DNA of 64,000 bases, taken from Gnetum montanum. Its lineage: Eukaryota; Streptophyta; Gnetopsida; Gnetales; Gnetaceae. Within the stretch, counting starts at the first letter, position 1. Every line of letters starts with the position of its first letter. The notes under the pieces are model-generated. The model did not search any database. It saw nothing but the letters and a program-made list of their open reading frames with translations, and had not been told where the DNA came from. The position numbers were made by a program, and so were the translations under genes. The stretch covers positions 245,930 to 309,929 of the forward strand of contig MNCI01003070.1 of NCBI GenBank assembly GCA_015680685.1, read 5' to 3'. This document shows positions 35,434 through 47,050 of this stretch, one piece after another.

Positions 35434-36352
35434 ACTTGCAAATTTTTTTGCCCAGGGTAGCAAGGTTTATAGTCTTCCTGGAAACATGAATATAGGCAAT
35501 GGAAGAAGTGAAACCAGTGTGGATTGAGAGGGTTTTTGCTGGGAAAGGCATCGTGGGTGCCAGAGAGAGGCATCGTGAGTGGTTGGCTAGGCCTCAGCAT
35601 GAGTTGGGAAGGCTTGTTCTCCTTGGCAATATGGCAAGTGGTTTGAATGCAGGGCAAGATCCCTAGGGGAAGTTGCAGGTTCCAGCGTGACCTATAATGT
35701 GGGACGCTAGTATGATTGTTGGAAAAGAATATCCAACGTGAGCTGCTGGTGAGGAGGCCTAGCGTGACTTGCTGGTGGGAAGGGAAGGCCTAGCGTGACT
35801 TGCTGGTGGGAAGGCAAGGCATGAATTGTTGATGGTAAGGCTTAACGTGACTTGGTTGCAGGGGAAAATGTGACTTCATTACAGGGAAGGTCCAACATGA
35901 CTTGGTTGCAGGGAAGGTCCAACGTGACTTGGTAGCAAGGAAAGTCCAACATGACTTCGTTGCAGGGAAAGTCCAATGTGACTTGGTTGCAGGGAAGGTC
36001 CAACATAACTTGGTTTCAGGGAAGGTCCAATGTGACTTGGTGGTGGGGAAGGACCAACGTGAGCCATGCATTGCTATTGGATACCCATTATTTTCCAATT
36101 TCATGTTTATATCGTTTATTTGTTTTCCCGAGTATTTATGTTTTGCATTTTTATGTGGGTTTATCATGGCATGAATTCCAATGTATCCCAGTGAGCATCA
36201 AATACACTAAATAGATGTTATTGTCCTTATTTCGTGGTGTGAAGCTAGAGATTCAAAGTATCTATTTATGTGATTTTTGATTTTATGTGGTTTTGCCCTA
36301 TGGTTAACACTTAAAATTTTTTCTTTTACCTAATGTTTTTGGCCATGTGCAG
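35434..36352 (-). repeat. Element A intermodule region with 27-bp tandem repeats
   Basis: Continuation of the region split by element B. About eight copies of a 27-bp unit with core GGGAAGGTCCAACGTGACTT lie at about 35845-36063, with looser GCGTGACTTGCTGG copies from 35690. The repetitive frames here (TFPATKSHW on the minus strand) are translations of the repeat and not a gene. At 36301-36352 the sequence TTTTTTCTTTTACC...CATGTGCAG is a splice acceptor for the plus-strand antisense gene. I could not find its first exon. Confidence 0.65.
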
Positions 36353-39300
36353 GGAACCCAAATCTTGTCTTCTAGTGGTTGAGCTTGTTGGGGTACTTGC
36401 TTGGTTTGGCCCCCTTGGACCGGACACACCTCCCTATGACCTACACATCGGGCCTCATGTGATATGGTTTCATCCTGGTGTCAGTTCATTTTTGTCTTTA
36501 ATCTTGTAGCATTTTAGTGTGGTCATATGGTCTCATTTGAGTGAATAATTAGCTCATGATATCATTGAGACAGCATTGCCCGGGTCCACACAAGGCATGC
36601 TTGCCTTTGTTACTAATATTGATGAGGGACTTTTCAAGGTTGTAGGAGGCCCTACTGAAGGTCCTAGATCTACACATCCCTTGACTCGTGTATGGGAGAT
36701 GCCAACATGTAGTCACTACAATAGTAGCAACACACTTTTCCTAGCTCTCTGTGTGCACACTCTATTCTAGAACCCCATGGGATAGTACACAAAGTGGACA
36801 GGTATGCTCCCTTGTATTTTATTTTGTGACTCTATTTTAAATTTTATGTCATCACCTAAATGTAAATGTTGTTTTTCTATGTAGGCCCCATTTTGATGGG
36901 TATGGGATGCACGATGATGATGGTGGGCTTGCCTTAATGTGCACAGTGCTAGAGACGTTTATGGCAAGCCCTGTTCTTTATGCTACAGTATTGGATCAGA
37001 CAAAGATGGCTCTCATTGACTGCCATAGGAAATTTTCAAGAGCCTTTGAACTTTGCCAAGCTCAAGGTTGGTTGCATGAGGAATGGTCTTTCAATGGGTC
37101 AATCTTTCCTCAAAGAATTGATCCAGCACCTACCCCGCCTATGCTACTTACTGATGGTAAATGGCCATACCCTAGACTTCATTTTCTCTTCCTTTTAGTT
37201 ACATTATCATTTACCATGTTTTTAACCTTTTTTTATCTATGTTTTCTATTTACAGTAGCCATCCCTCCTGAAGAAATCACCGTTATAATGGGGCGCACTG
37301 AGGCCACCCTTTTCATGAAATTTGGGGAGGTGGAGCAATCACAAAAGTGGTTGTGAAGGGGAGCTTCGAAGTTGACCATCAGTCACCTTACCCAAGCAGG
37401 TCTGATGGGCTTGTTTTTAGCTTTAACTCCTAGCATTCTGACTACTAAGATGGTTATCATTATTGATTCCTTCAATGATGATGCTTCCTATTTTAGCACG
37501 TGGGTCTGAGGGGTCAAGGTATCTTTCCATTTAACCACCAAATTCATGTTTGACCTTTTTGGTGTGCCCATTGATGGTGCCACGGTGGCCATACATAAAG
37601 CAACCAAGGAGGACCAAGTTATAAAAGAACTGGAGGAATGGTTAGGTGTATCTCGCGGTCATAAAGGTTTTGCTATGCAAAATGACACCCAATTAGTGGA
37701 GGTGAACTTTCTATATCCTCTTTTCCAGGCAAGGGAATTCCCTAAATCTCTTTCTCAAGGGAGAAATCTTGGGATCAAGTCTGCACACATCATACGTGTA
37801 GTCTTAGAGACAGGCCAACGCTACAATTGGACACATTTTCTTGTAGCTGGTTTTCATGGGGAGATTATCAAGTTACGTTTAAATACCCATGCTAAATCCC
37901 ATTTCACTTTTGCCTTCTTTGAGGGGTATTTACGTAGGTTTTCTGAGTTCTTAGTGGTTTACGATGATACCCATCATGTTTTGAGGGACCATTCACAATT
38001 GTCTCATCCATGGGTTTGCCATGTATTTAGCATCACTAGATCTCAGGATCCATCAGAAGAAATTGAGGAATCCGCATTAGTTACCAATGGAGGTGTGGTT
38101 ACCTATTCCCATCATTTCCATGATAGCTTGGGATTGGAATCACCTAGGCTACACACATCTATGAAAAGGGCTGAACATTTAATTGGCGAGACCATTGGAA
38201 AGTCCAAGATGAAGGTGAAGAGGAAAGAACGTCCAAGGGAGCCTACCCCGGATGTGATACCACCAAGAGTAAAGAAGATTCGTTTTGTATTGCCAATGGA
38301 AAGTAAGTATTTTTTTTATTTTTATAAATTATTTTTTATTTTTTGTTTTTGATCTATATATTATGTATACTATGTTATGCTAACTCTAAGATTTTGGAAT
38401 CATCAGAGAAAAGTGTTGAGAGAGAGAGAGAGAGAGAGAAACTTTGACCCCGATGGCTGATCCTAAAGTGATTGTCATAGGGCCAGAAGAAGAAGCGAAG
38501 GGAAGAGAAGAAACAATCAAAGAATGTCCCACCTCACAAGAGGAAGATGTGACAGGCATCATGGGGACCAAGCTTGCAGAGGCTATGGATGCATCCAGGC
38601 AACCCAACGATGAAAGGGATGTTCTTGATGGCTTCTTCAATCGATCTTTATAGCTTGGTGATTTGCCCCAACCAAGCGGCAAAGGGATTTTTGGTATGTT
38701 CCTTTCAGCACGATCTATGTCTTTGTACCCTTTAATTTTCATGCGTTGCTCTTAATTATTTTGATTGTTTCTAGCATCAGAGGTAAACGCTAAAACTTCT
38801 GAGGCACACGCATCTCAGGTAGAGATATCAGGAACATAGATTCTAATCGACGTGACCTTCCCTACTCGTCCTACATGAACCGATTAGTTACGACCATGGC
38901 CTGAGATGCTTAGTAAGCTAGACTTTGTTAAAGGCATCGTTGGTGATATTGTTGCTCGCCTACAAGAAGTTCATCTAGAACTAGGTATGTGTATGTCATG
39001 CATTGTGCTTAGTGTTTGGGTTCATTGTTGATTACAGGTGATTTATGTGTGTGGTGTTTACACCTACAAGTGCCAAGCTTCAGTGGGATCCCTCTGAAGC
39101 TACCCACATTGATGCTCTCCCTGAAGTGCTAGGGAATGTTGAGCAAGTCCCAAGGAATGTGTATGATGCGGTCTCTGGTTACGTCGTACAGAACACCAAG
39201 TCGCTTTGGACTTGTAGGCGTTCAGTTGAGTACTTATGGGATGAAGTGCATTCATTGAAAGAAGCACTAGCAAAGGAGAGAGAGAAGAATGAGGATCTCC

Positions 39301-40033
39301 AGTCCCGTTACAACTTTGCTACTACCAGACTATTTGGCGATAACACTTGGCGTACTTCTAAAATCAGCTATGCATGCTATTGGATAGTTTTGGACAGCAA
39401 GGTGTAAGCGACATGGGATTTGGTTGAGCAAAAGGCACAGATAGATTTTCTGAATAGAAAGTGTCATGATTGGAAGCCCTTTGCAGCTAAGGTACAGAAG
39501 TGGGGCCAAGACCAAAAGGACCATAAGCATCAATACAAGAAATGGTTGAAGGAAGAGTCAGTTGAACATCGCCAGATGGAGATGTTCATTGATGGGTTAG
39601 GCTTGTGGTCTTCTTAAGACAGGTTCGTTGAGTGCACCAAAGTGGAGGGATCTCCCAAGAGAATGATCGCCACCACCTCCAAGGAGGCTTCTATAGGCAT
39701 GTTCTCTCTTGAGCATCCTACCTAGACCTTAGTGGACAAGGGTAAAACCTTAGCTAGCATTGATCTTGGCTTGGAGGAGGATTGGGCGAATGTGCCTGAG
39801 GCAGAGATTCTACGGCATTTGGAGGCCAACTTAGGACCCTCCTCACTCATGAGTGTTTTATTATGGCATTCATTTTTGTATGGTTTTTTTTTCATTGTTA
39901 GTGTTACTGTATTTCTAATTTTTTGTGTTCATGATTTGCCTTACCACACTTTCCTATTTTGTTTTGTTTTCTGTTTTCTGTTTTCTGTTAATGATGGAGC
40001 TGGCCCCAGTGGAGCAAGAGTAGATGATGAATA
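36353..40033 (+). pseudogene. Element A antisense gene: FCP1/NIF-like domain + transposon-type domain + coiled coil
   Basis: Homologue of the element B antisense gene, again opposite to its host element. Exon from 36353: LLVVELVGVLAWFGP, VIWFHPGVSSFLS, SVVIWSHLSE, ALPGSTQGML, then SNTLFLALCVHTLF and NPMG: FCP1-like blocks in order, with motif I decayed (Glu for Asp) and no acidic pair after SNTL. GT...AG introns: 36802-36884, 37157-37255, 38303-38406, 38693-38774, 38985-39037. Exon 3 reads GMHDDDGGLALM. The next reads FMKFGEVEQSQKWL, AGLMGLF and FDLFGVPIDGATV, matching B. Coiled-coil follows (39180-39590), and the end reads DGAGPSGARVDDE and TAG. Stops, for example at 37507, show decay. A (GA)n run lies at about 38418-38439. 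Confidence 0.7.
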
Positions 40034-40701
40034 GGATCTTGGGGAGTAGCCCCCTCTATGAGCTTATCATTAATCAGATTTTAGCAACTAAATGTTTTTT
40101 GAGATTTTTTTGGATTTTTGATGGAAATGTAAGGTTGGGAAATGTAATAACATGGACCTAGTTATGACATAATGTGTTGGAATTTTACTATCATATTGAC
40201 TCATTTTTTTTGTTTTCTCTTTTTATTTGCCTTTTCAAGTATTATAGTGAACATATGTGTGTAACTAATTATAAAATGGAGGAACGAATTGTGAATCAAT
40301 ACTTATAAAGTAGGAAAGTAACATTGAAGTCATCAATTAAGGTTGTAACTTGTATCATTTAAATGAGAATTTGACATAATATAGTGAATGTTTGTAAAAT
40401 TGTAAAGTACTAAATCCTAGTTTAAAGCCATTTCGGGCTATTCACACCAATTTAGAGTCATGGTGGACTGTTGCCTTTGTTGCTAAGGAAAGAAAGATTG
40501 CTAGTTTTATGCCATGGTGGGCCGAAAGCAATAATGGTTTCAGAAAGCTTTAAAAGGAACCGACCATTTCTGACCGTGGCTAGTTTAATGTCATTGTGGA
40601 CATTCGTTGGTAGTTTAACATCATACTGGACGATTGATAGTTTAACATCATTTCGGACATGTGGTAGTTTAACGTCATTTTGGACATGTGGTAATTTTGT
40701 T
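40034..40701 (-). repeat. Element A gap between antisense gene and protease, with TTTAACGTCAT repeats
   Basis: The AT-rich non-coding start (40034-40400) may hold the 3' UTR of the antisense gene. From 40420 to 40700 the unit TAGTTTAACGTCATTTTGGA plus CATGTGG recurs, about 26 bp apart in the best part (near 40594, 40615, 40639 and 40665). On the element strand this is ATGACGTTAAACTA, the module-edge motif. Confidence 0.65.
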
Positions 40702-41960
40702 CTAGTTGTTGAGTTGCCTCTTGATCTTTTGTAGCTTAACATGTGGATTTGGGCATGTAGGTATGATTTTATAATCACCCGCCCCTTCATCGATGATGTT
40801 AAAGGGTAGTTCCGACCAGGAAACATCAGTAGGAATGGCTCCTATGTTTGCATCTTCTTGTGTTTCTTCAATCCTAGTAGGGTCGTGAGTTAACGTTGGG
40901 TTCATGTCTTGATGTATGTTCACAATTTCTTGCTTAGGATCAATGAACTCAATTTCTGACTCTTGACTTACCTCAGGATGTGAGGACGTGATCGGTACAA
41001 TCATATCTCCATGTATGATGATTTCACCACCCTCATAAGGTAGGTGGATCTCCTGATGGATTGGTGAGGATAGCGCTTTAAGTTGGGCTAGCCAGGGATG
41101 TCCTAGAATTAGATTGAAACCTGGCATTTCGTCAACAACTACAAATTCAGCTGATGTGGGGAATTGGTCCCTGGCTATGAAATCTAAGGTAACCATACCT
41201 TTTACCCCAACACGTGAACCACTGAAGGATTTTAGAAAAGAAGTTGTTTTGGGTTGTATTTGTTTAGTAATTCCTAGCTTTTTGATGACAGGAAAAGGTA
41301 TTACATTTGTGGCCACACCGTCATCAACATGCACCCTACGTATCTTGAAATGATTAACTTGTATCATTATGAACATAAGGGCTATGATGACTTCTCCTAT
41401 TTTCTCATCTAGCTTAATGTCCTTAGCACGGAACTCTAGGGATGTGGCCTTTGATTCCTAAAGTTGCAGAGACAATACTACATAAATAGATGGTTCATCT
41501 ATAGGAAGGTCCTTACTAACAAGGATCGAGGTCAACATCCAAACAAGAGCTTCCCAATGTACTGATGAAGTGATTATTAGGTAATATAGACTTAAAGAAG
41601 TATTTTTTTTGTTTCAAGGCTTGTGTGACCTAGGTTAACGTGCTTGCTAGGTCTTTACCTTTTGGGACACCCTTGTCAATGGAAACTTGGTCCATTTGTC
41701 CTAGCATTTGTATTTCTCATGGAGGAATTTTTGCATTAGTGACTGAGGCTACTAGGTTTGGGACACAACCCATGACATTATCCTTGTTTTGATGGCTCGT
41801 ACTAGGCTCATTGACAAGCGGACCCATAGGGACAACGTTTAGCGGTGTAGCCTTTGCTGGTCCTAATTTGTGCTGACTGTTCTCTCTTTCTAGACATTCC
41901 CTCATTAACCTATTAGCAAGATGTTCTCATAGAGGTCGCAAGGGAGTAGAGGTGGGTTGT
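40702..41960 (-). pseudogene. Element A protease (Tat-type)
   Basis: The open frame 41376-40702 reads HFKIRRVHVDDGVATNVIP, FPVIKKLGITKQI, GVKGMVTLDFIARDQF, MPGFNLILGHPWLAQL and SSPIHQEIHLPYEGG. VDDG is the active-site region and ILGHPWL the C-terminal block. Upstream sequence to about 41960 is a weaker, broken linker from gag. This is one of the best preserved frames of element A. Confidence 0.88.
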
Positions 41961-44415
41961 GTGTCAGGGTGTTTTGGCACCTGGATCACAAAAGGAATGG
42001 GTTAGTTTTTGGACAGTATGGTCATAGTGGCAATGGAAGCAGGTACACGGATAATGAATGGTTTTTATGGTGCATGAGATGAGCATAAGGTGAAGGGGGT
42101 TTGAGGAGATGTTTGGGTAGGTGTGTTTTCTAAAGGTCTACAAATCACAAAAGGCTTTCACGAGACATCTTGTCTACTTTCCACATAGATAGTATTAATC
42201 ACATATGGTGCTTCACTAGTATTGAGAGGATCCTGGTAGACCCCCATGGGCTAGTTCTGAGGTCTTACTGGGTTCGCCTTATCGAACACTACTTCACCCC
42301 TATCAATCATGTGTTTTATATCCTATTTCAAGGTGAAACAGCAATCAGTTCTATGACCAGGTCGTTGGTGATACTCGCAAAACCTATCTAACCTAAAACC
42401 TCTTGGAATGGGCGGTTCATTAGGTGTTGCTAAGGCTAGGTTTCTTGCTAGCTCACAGAACCTATCAATTTTTTGAGATGCTACAGGAGATATTTGTTTA
42501 TGTTTAATTACCCTGACCTTTAGAAGCTGATCGAGCAACTGTGAAGGTTTCATGGGAAAGTGTGTGTATTGGGTGGGGTCTTTTCTTTCGAATGTATGGG
42601 TGTGATCCATGTTGGTATTCCTATTTGAGGAAGTTATAGGTGTAGGCATAGGTATATTTATTTCGTAGTCATTTGAGACAGCAGGTTGTTTTCCTTTTTG
42701 TCCTGGATGGCTAGGTCAGGTTGACTCAGCCATTGCTGCTATCATCATCTTGGATTTATCTTTCTTAGTATGTTGGCTCCTAAAGGTCAAGTAGGCTAGG
42801 TCATTGCTTATCTGTGTAGCCTCTTCTATGTCTTTAATTTGCACAAATTCTTGGCTCAAGGTACAAGGTTTTAAATAGTAAAGTTTTGATTTACTAAATT
42901 CATTTGCGATTGCCTTAAGGATGCTAAGCAGATAAGTCTTAGGTATGGGCTCGTGAAGTTCATTCAGGGCCGTACTCCACCTTTGGATAAATTTCTATGC
43001 TGGCTCTAACGGTGCTTGTTTAATTTAAATTATGCTATCTAACATGGCTTTAGGTTTCAGATTGTATTTGAAACGGGCGACAAACTGATGCAACAAGTCT
43101 TCTAGAGAAGATATGGAGCTATAGGATAAAGCTCAGTACCAGTCTAGGGCTTTCCTAGTTAAGGACATAGCAAACACACGTAAAATTACATGAGGCCATG
43201 CCTGAAGCAATAGACATTCTATTCGAAATGTTACTAGGTGAGCATTCGGGTCTCCCTCTCCATTGTACTTAGTCAACTAAGGTAATGAAACTCCCTTTGG
43301 CAAGGTTAGCGATGGAACTGAGGGGTCAATTGGATCATCTTGGTAGAAGTCTAGTACCTTGACTTCCTCAGTGTTCACAGTTTTAAGACGTTTTAATTCT
43401 TCTGCTAATGTGTGCATCATTTTCTTCGTATCTGCCCACTCCTAAGTGCTGGGCAAACTGGCTGTTTGGGTTGATGGTAATTGATAATGACTCGATTATG
43501 GCATTGTTTGTGGGAAGAGAGGTTGTTGGACTACTGTTTGTTACGGTGGGATGACATTTGGGGCTAAGATCATGGGATGTGGTACACTGTAGTGAGTAGA
43601 CAGGTCCTACTGAACAGCTGGTGGGACCCACTACCCAGTCACAGGTTGTGAAGTGATCATTGGTGCTTGTTGGATTTTCACTTGAGGTATGTAATGGATG
43701 GACGTGGAAGCAGGTATGACTGATGGCATCCCAATCACTTGAGGTCGAAAAGCCATTCCTACATTAGTTTGAGGAGGAGGTTGTTGGGATTGTGTTTGTA
43801 GAGGTATGATGGAAGTGGATGCGTTGGATTGAACGTTGGACTTGGAGAAGATGGGAATGGGAATGGCTACTTCCTATAGAGAAGTTGGTGGTGGAAATAT
43901 AGTCTCTTCCAGGAAAGGTTGAAATAATGGGTTTGTATGGGCATGGGGACTAGTGGTATGGTATGAATGCCCATGGTCATATTGGGCTACAAAGTCATCC
44001 TCTTCATCTCCACCTTGAGGCTCTATTGGAGGTAACTATAGGGCTTGACTTCTAGCCATAAGAAGATGGGATATGAATTTATGATGGTGTTCAGAGAGCG
44101 GGATTATGTCAAATGCTGAAGGGATGAATTCATGAGCTCCTTTATGGATAAGCTCATAGTCTCATTTTGCTTCCCTTTCTACGCGATCAATGGGTAAGTT
44201 AGCTTGGATCTTAACACAGATGAGTTATATTGTTCAGCCATGAGATTTGCATAAGTAGGGTCTTTTCCCTGTAACTGGAGTGACTAGCATGTAGGGCCTT
44301 AGGGATTTATTTGTTCAATTACAGTTATGGATTCGGTAGTAGCCACGGGGTTCGAGGTTTTAGCCCCAAAGTTAGAGGTCAATAGTATCACTGGGTTAAC
44401 TTGGGAAGATTCCAT
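41961..44415 (-). pseudogene. Element A gag (Tat-type), decayed
   Basis: Likely start ATG at 44415 (MESSQVNPVILLTSN). There is a proline/threonine-rich middle. The capsid region near 43330-42850 is comparable to that of element B. The C-terminal part (42649-42323) reads FERKDPTQYTHFPMKPSQLL, ELARNLALATPNEPPIP, RGFRLDRF and the zinc-knuckle-like CEYHQRPGHRTDCC. Stops and frameshifts are frequent. Element B has the same C-terminal blocks. Confidence 0.85.
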
Positions 44416-44670
44416 GATGAACGTGACCAAACTAGGCTAGATGGATGGTATTGTAAGCAACTGCAGCATGACCCAACTATAGCGTGACTAGTGTGACCAA
44501 ACTATAGCATGACCCAACTGCTGTGTGACCAACGTGATCCAACTATAGTGTGACAGACTACAGTAGTGTGATGAATAAGGAGACTTACAAGGACATGATG
44601 AGTGAGTTATGACAGGTGGCATGATCGATGTTTTATCATACAAGAGGACTTCCTTCTAGTGCCAATTTAC
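44416..44670 (-). other. Element A leader and primer binding site
   Basis: On the minus strand, six bases past the LTR, TGGCACTAGAAGGAAGTCC (44664-44646) is the PBS candidate shared with element B. The rest of the leader carries TAGCGTGACC/AACTATAG-type repeats (44460-44575), the same CGTGAC motif as the LTR. Confidence 0.6.
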
Positions 44671-46390
44671 TATACTGACCTAAATTGTTGGTGTAAGGCT
44701 GGAAGGAAAACAAACACCAAAAGATTGTCGGGCAAACATAGCTGACCCTACTTCGCCTCAAGGGCAAGTTGGAAAAGTAAATGAAGGAAGAGTGCCTTGG
44801 ATGGTCTGCATGCAAATCAACCAAGGACTTCCCTGAGTGTAAACTACAGCTTGTGCTAGGATTATCGTAACTAATGTTTTAAAATGTAAATAACACGTAT
44901 GAAACGTAAATAGAAGTGCATGCTAAAAATTGGTATTGTAAACAGAACGTAAACCGAATGTAACATAGAGTAAACAAAAAATAATGGCTGGCAAAATGAG
45001 CTATATTATATTGCATAGAAAAGATGTGCACTAGTCAAAGAGTAACTGTAGATGGAAAGTCAAGCGCCAAGCCTCGGGGCGATGTGATATGATGTGATGT
45101 GATGTGTTTCAGAAGTGCTTGGATGCTAGGAGTTAGAGTGTGCCGAGCACCAAAGGATCACCGGTCTAAGTTTTTCAAGCTATTTAACTCAAAAATTGCC
45201 AACCTCGTTTATGAGAATTGATAGGGTATTTATAGGATTGGGCTGGGCTCGGGCATGAAATTCATGAATGGAATCAATGGCTGGGAGATGAGAGGAAAGC
45301 AGATCAAGTGACACGTGTTAAATGGACAACTATGCATGAGTTGGACATGTGTTGGCAAGCTACGTTCTTGACCAGGTTCACCGTATCTTACAATGCGAGG
45401 ATCACTCAAGCCCATGGAAATACATACAATTTAGACTGTGAGGGCCTAACAAGCCCAAAAATGAAGATTTACAATGAAATAATTAATTTACAACAAAAGA
45501 AATTGGTTTTGGCTCGCTTGAGACTTCTGGATCTTTGATTTGACCACTTTGACTGCTGTAGGATACCGATTCAGGTGTTTCCATGGCTTTTGAGGTGTGT
45601 CTACTTGCATTCATGTTGGGTAGTCATGTTGTGCATTTAGTAGACACTCACGCTGGGCAGTCATGTTGGGAGTGTAGTAGATACTCACGCTGGTTAGTCA
45701 TGCTAGGAGTGCAGTAGACACTCATGTTAGGCAGCCACACTAGGAGTGAAGTAGACACTCATGCTGGGCAGTCACGCTAGGAGTCTCCTCAGTGTGACCT
45801 CAACCAGAGTGAAATAAAATAAGATACTTGACACCAAATTTTGATTTCTAAAGCTTGTTCCTTGAATGCAACTATTACCCTGAATGTGTCTAACTTTGAG
45901 AGTGATCTAAAATCTAAATTTGAGCCTGAATGTGTCTTGTTTAGAGCCACTTTTGGTAGGTCATGCTGGACTCACACTACAACATGACCTGCAACATGAC
46001 CTGTAGCATGACCTCAAAAACTTGCAATTTTTAGCTAATATCTAGAATTTTTGAAGGATAGGATCCATAGTTGTCAATAGTGGACCCTGAGGATGACTTG
46101 CACCCTTGAAATCAAGTCATTTTTACTCAGTTTTGAGGCTCCAAAAGTTGGTCACACTAGAGTTACGTAGCAACATGACCTGCAGTGTGACTCCTAAAAA
46201 CCACTTAGAAATGATCATTTTTAACCCAGTTTTGATGCTATGTAAAGTTGCTCATGTTGAGGGTGAGCAAGTCGCCTTGGGCAAGCTAGGTGTGAGTTCC
46301 ATGTCTTAGCCGAATTTTGCCTCCCAAAACATCGAAAAGGCTTGAGTCATTCTCATTTTAAAGTGCTAGGCCGAAATTAATGGTGTTTCA
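44671..46390 (-). repeat. Element A 5' LTR
   Basis: Partner of 8564-10310. It starts TGAAACACC on the minus strand at 46390 and ends at 44671, where the terminal CA has decayed (TATAC on plus versus TGTAT in the other LTR). TATAAATACC lies at 45235-45226 on the minus strand. A tandem 37-bp array lies near 45600-45790. Confidence 0.92.
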
Positions 46391-46395
46391 AGTTG
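46391..46395 (+). repeat. Target site duplication AGTTG of element A, right copy
   Basis: Exact match to 8559-8563, directly after the LTR. Confidence 0.9.
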
Positions 46396-47050
46396 CACCC
46401 TATATCATTGTATGTGATTCACGGAACATGATTCTTCTTGATCTTTCTAAATTAATTTTCCTTGAAAATCTCTAGGGAAAGATCTGTGACGCTCATTCGC
46501 CCATCAACAGTGCTCAACCAAACCCTTCTCATAATGATTGAGAAGTCCCGCTTGAATTGTTAACTTTGATTACCAAGAAATTAGCAAGATACAACCACCC
46601 AAAAATAGTGATCATAATGTCCTTCACTAATCCCAAGGAAATAGTGATGGATTGATATGCTAATTCTAAATAGATGTTGCTCTTCTTGAGAGAAGGTAGG
46701 TTCTAAGCATTGTACATTTCATGGGAAATTAGTTTAACACTAGAACTTGAATCAAGAAGAGCCTTGCATGGCTCATTTCTAGAAATTTATAAGTAGATGA
46801 GAAGACTTCCAAGATTAGCTCTTTTCCTAGAAAGGTTGCCAGCCTTGATCCAATCAGATACATTGTTAGTTAACATGACTTTGTAGATCTTGAGAGGCAT
46901 TTGGTTTGAAGGGCTCTTGAAAGGAATGGATGCAGAGGATGAAAGAGAAATAGGATTACCAACCACATAAGTAGGAGAGGGCTTTATAGAGATATTAGTT
47001 TGAAATAATAATCTTTTATGAGATCTGGGTTCCAAAATACTTGGTTGAGG
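46396..47050 (-). pseudogene. Element D protease region
   Basis: The minus strand reads SPSNQMPLKIYKVML, then NEPCKALLDSSSSVKLIS, the protease active site (DSG-type, here DSS), then GLVKDIMITIFGWLYLANF and LVIKVNNSS. Stops interrupt the rest. It is cut at 46395 by element A; the RT resumes at 8558. Confidence 0.78.

Noticed and set aside
35790-36167. Minus ORF with repeated TFPATKSHW peptides
   Set aside because: It is a translation of the 27-bp DNA array and has no support as a gene.
36478-36573. Intron in the A antisense gene at GTGTCAG...GACAG
   Set aside because: Reading through gives VSSFLS...SVVIWSHLSE...DIIETALPG, which aligns with exon sequence of the B gene, so the stretch is coding.
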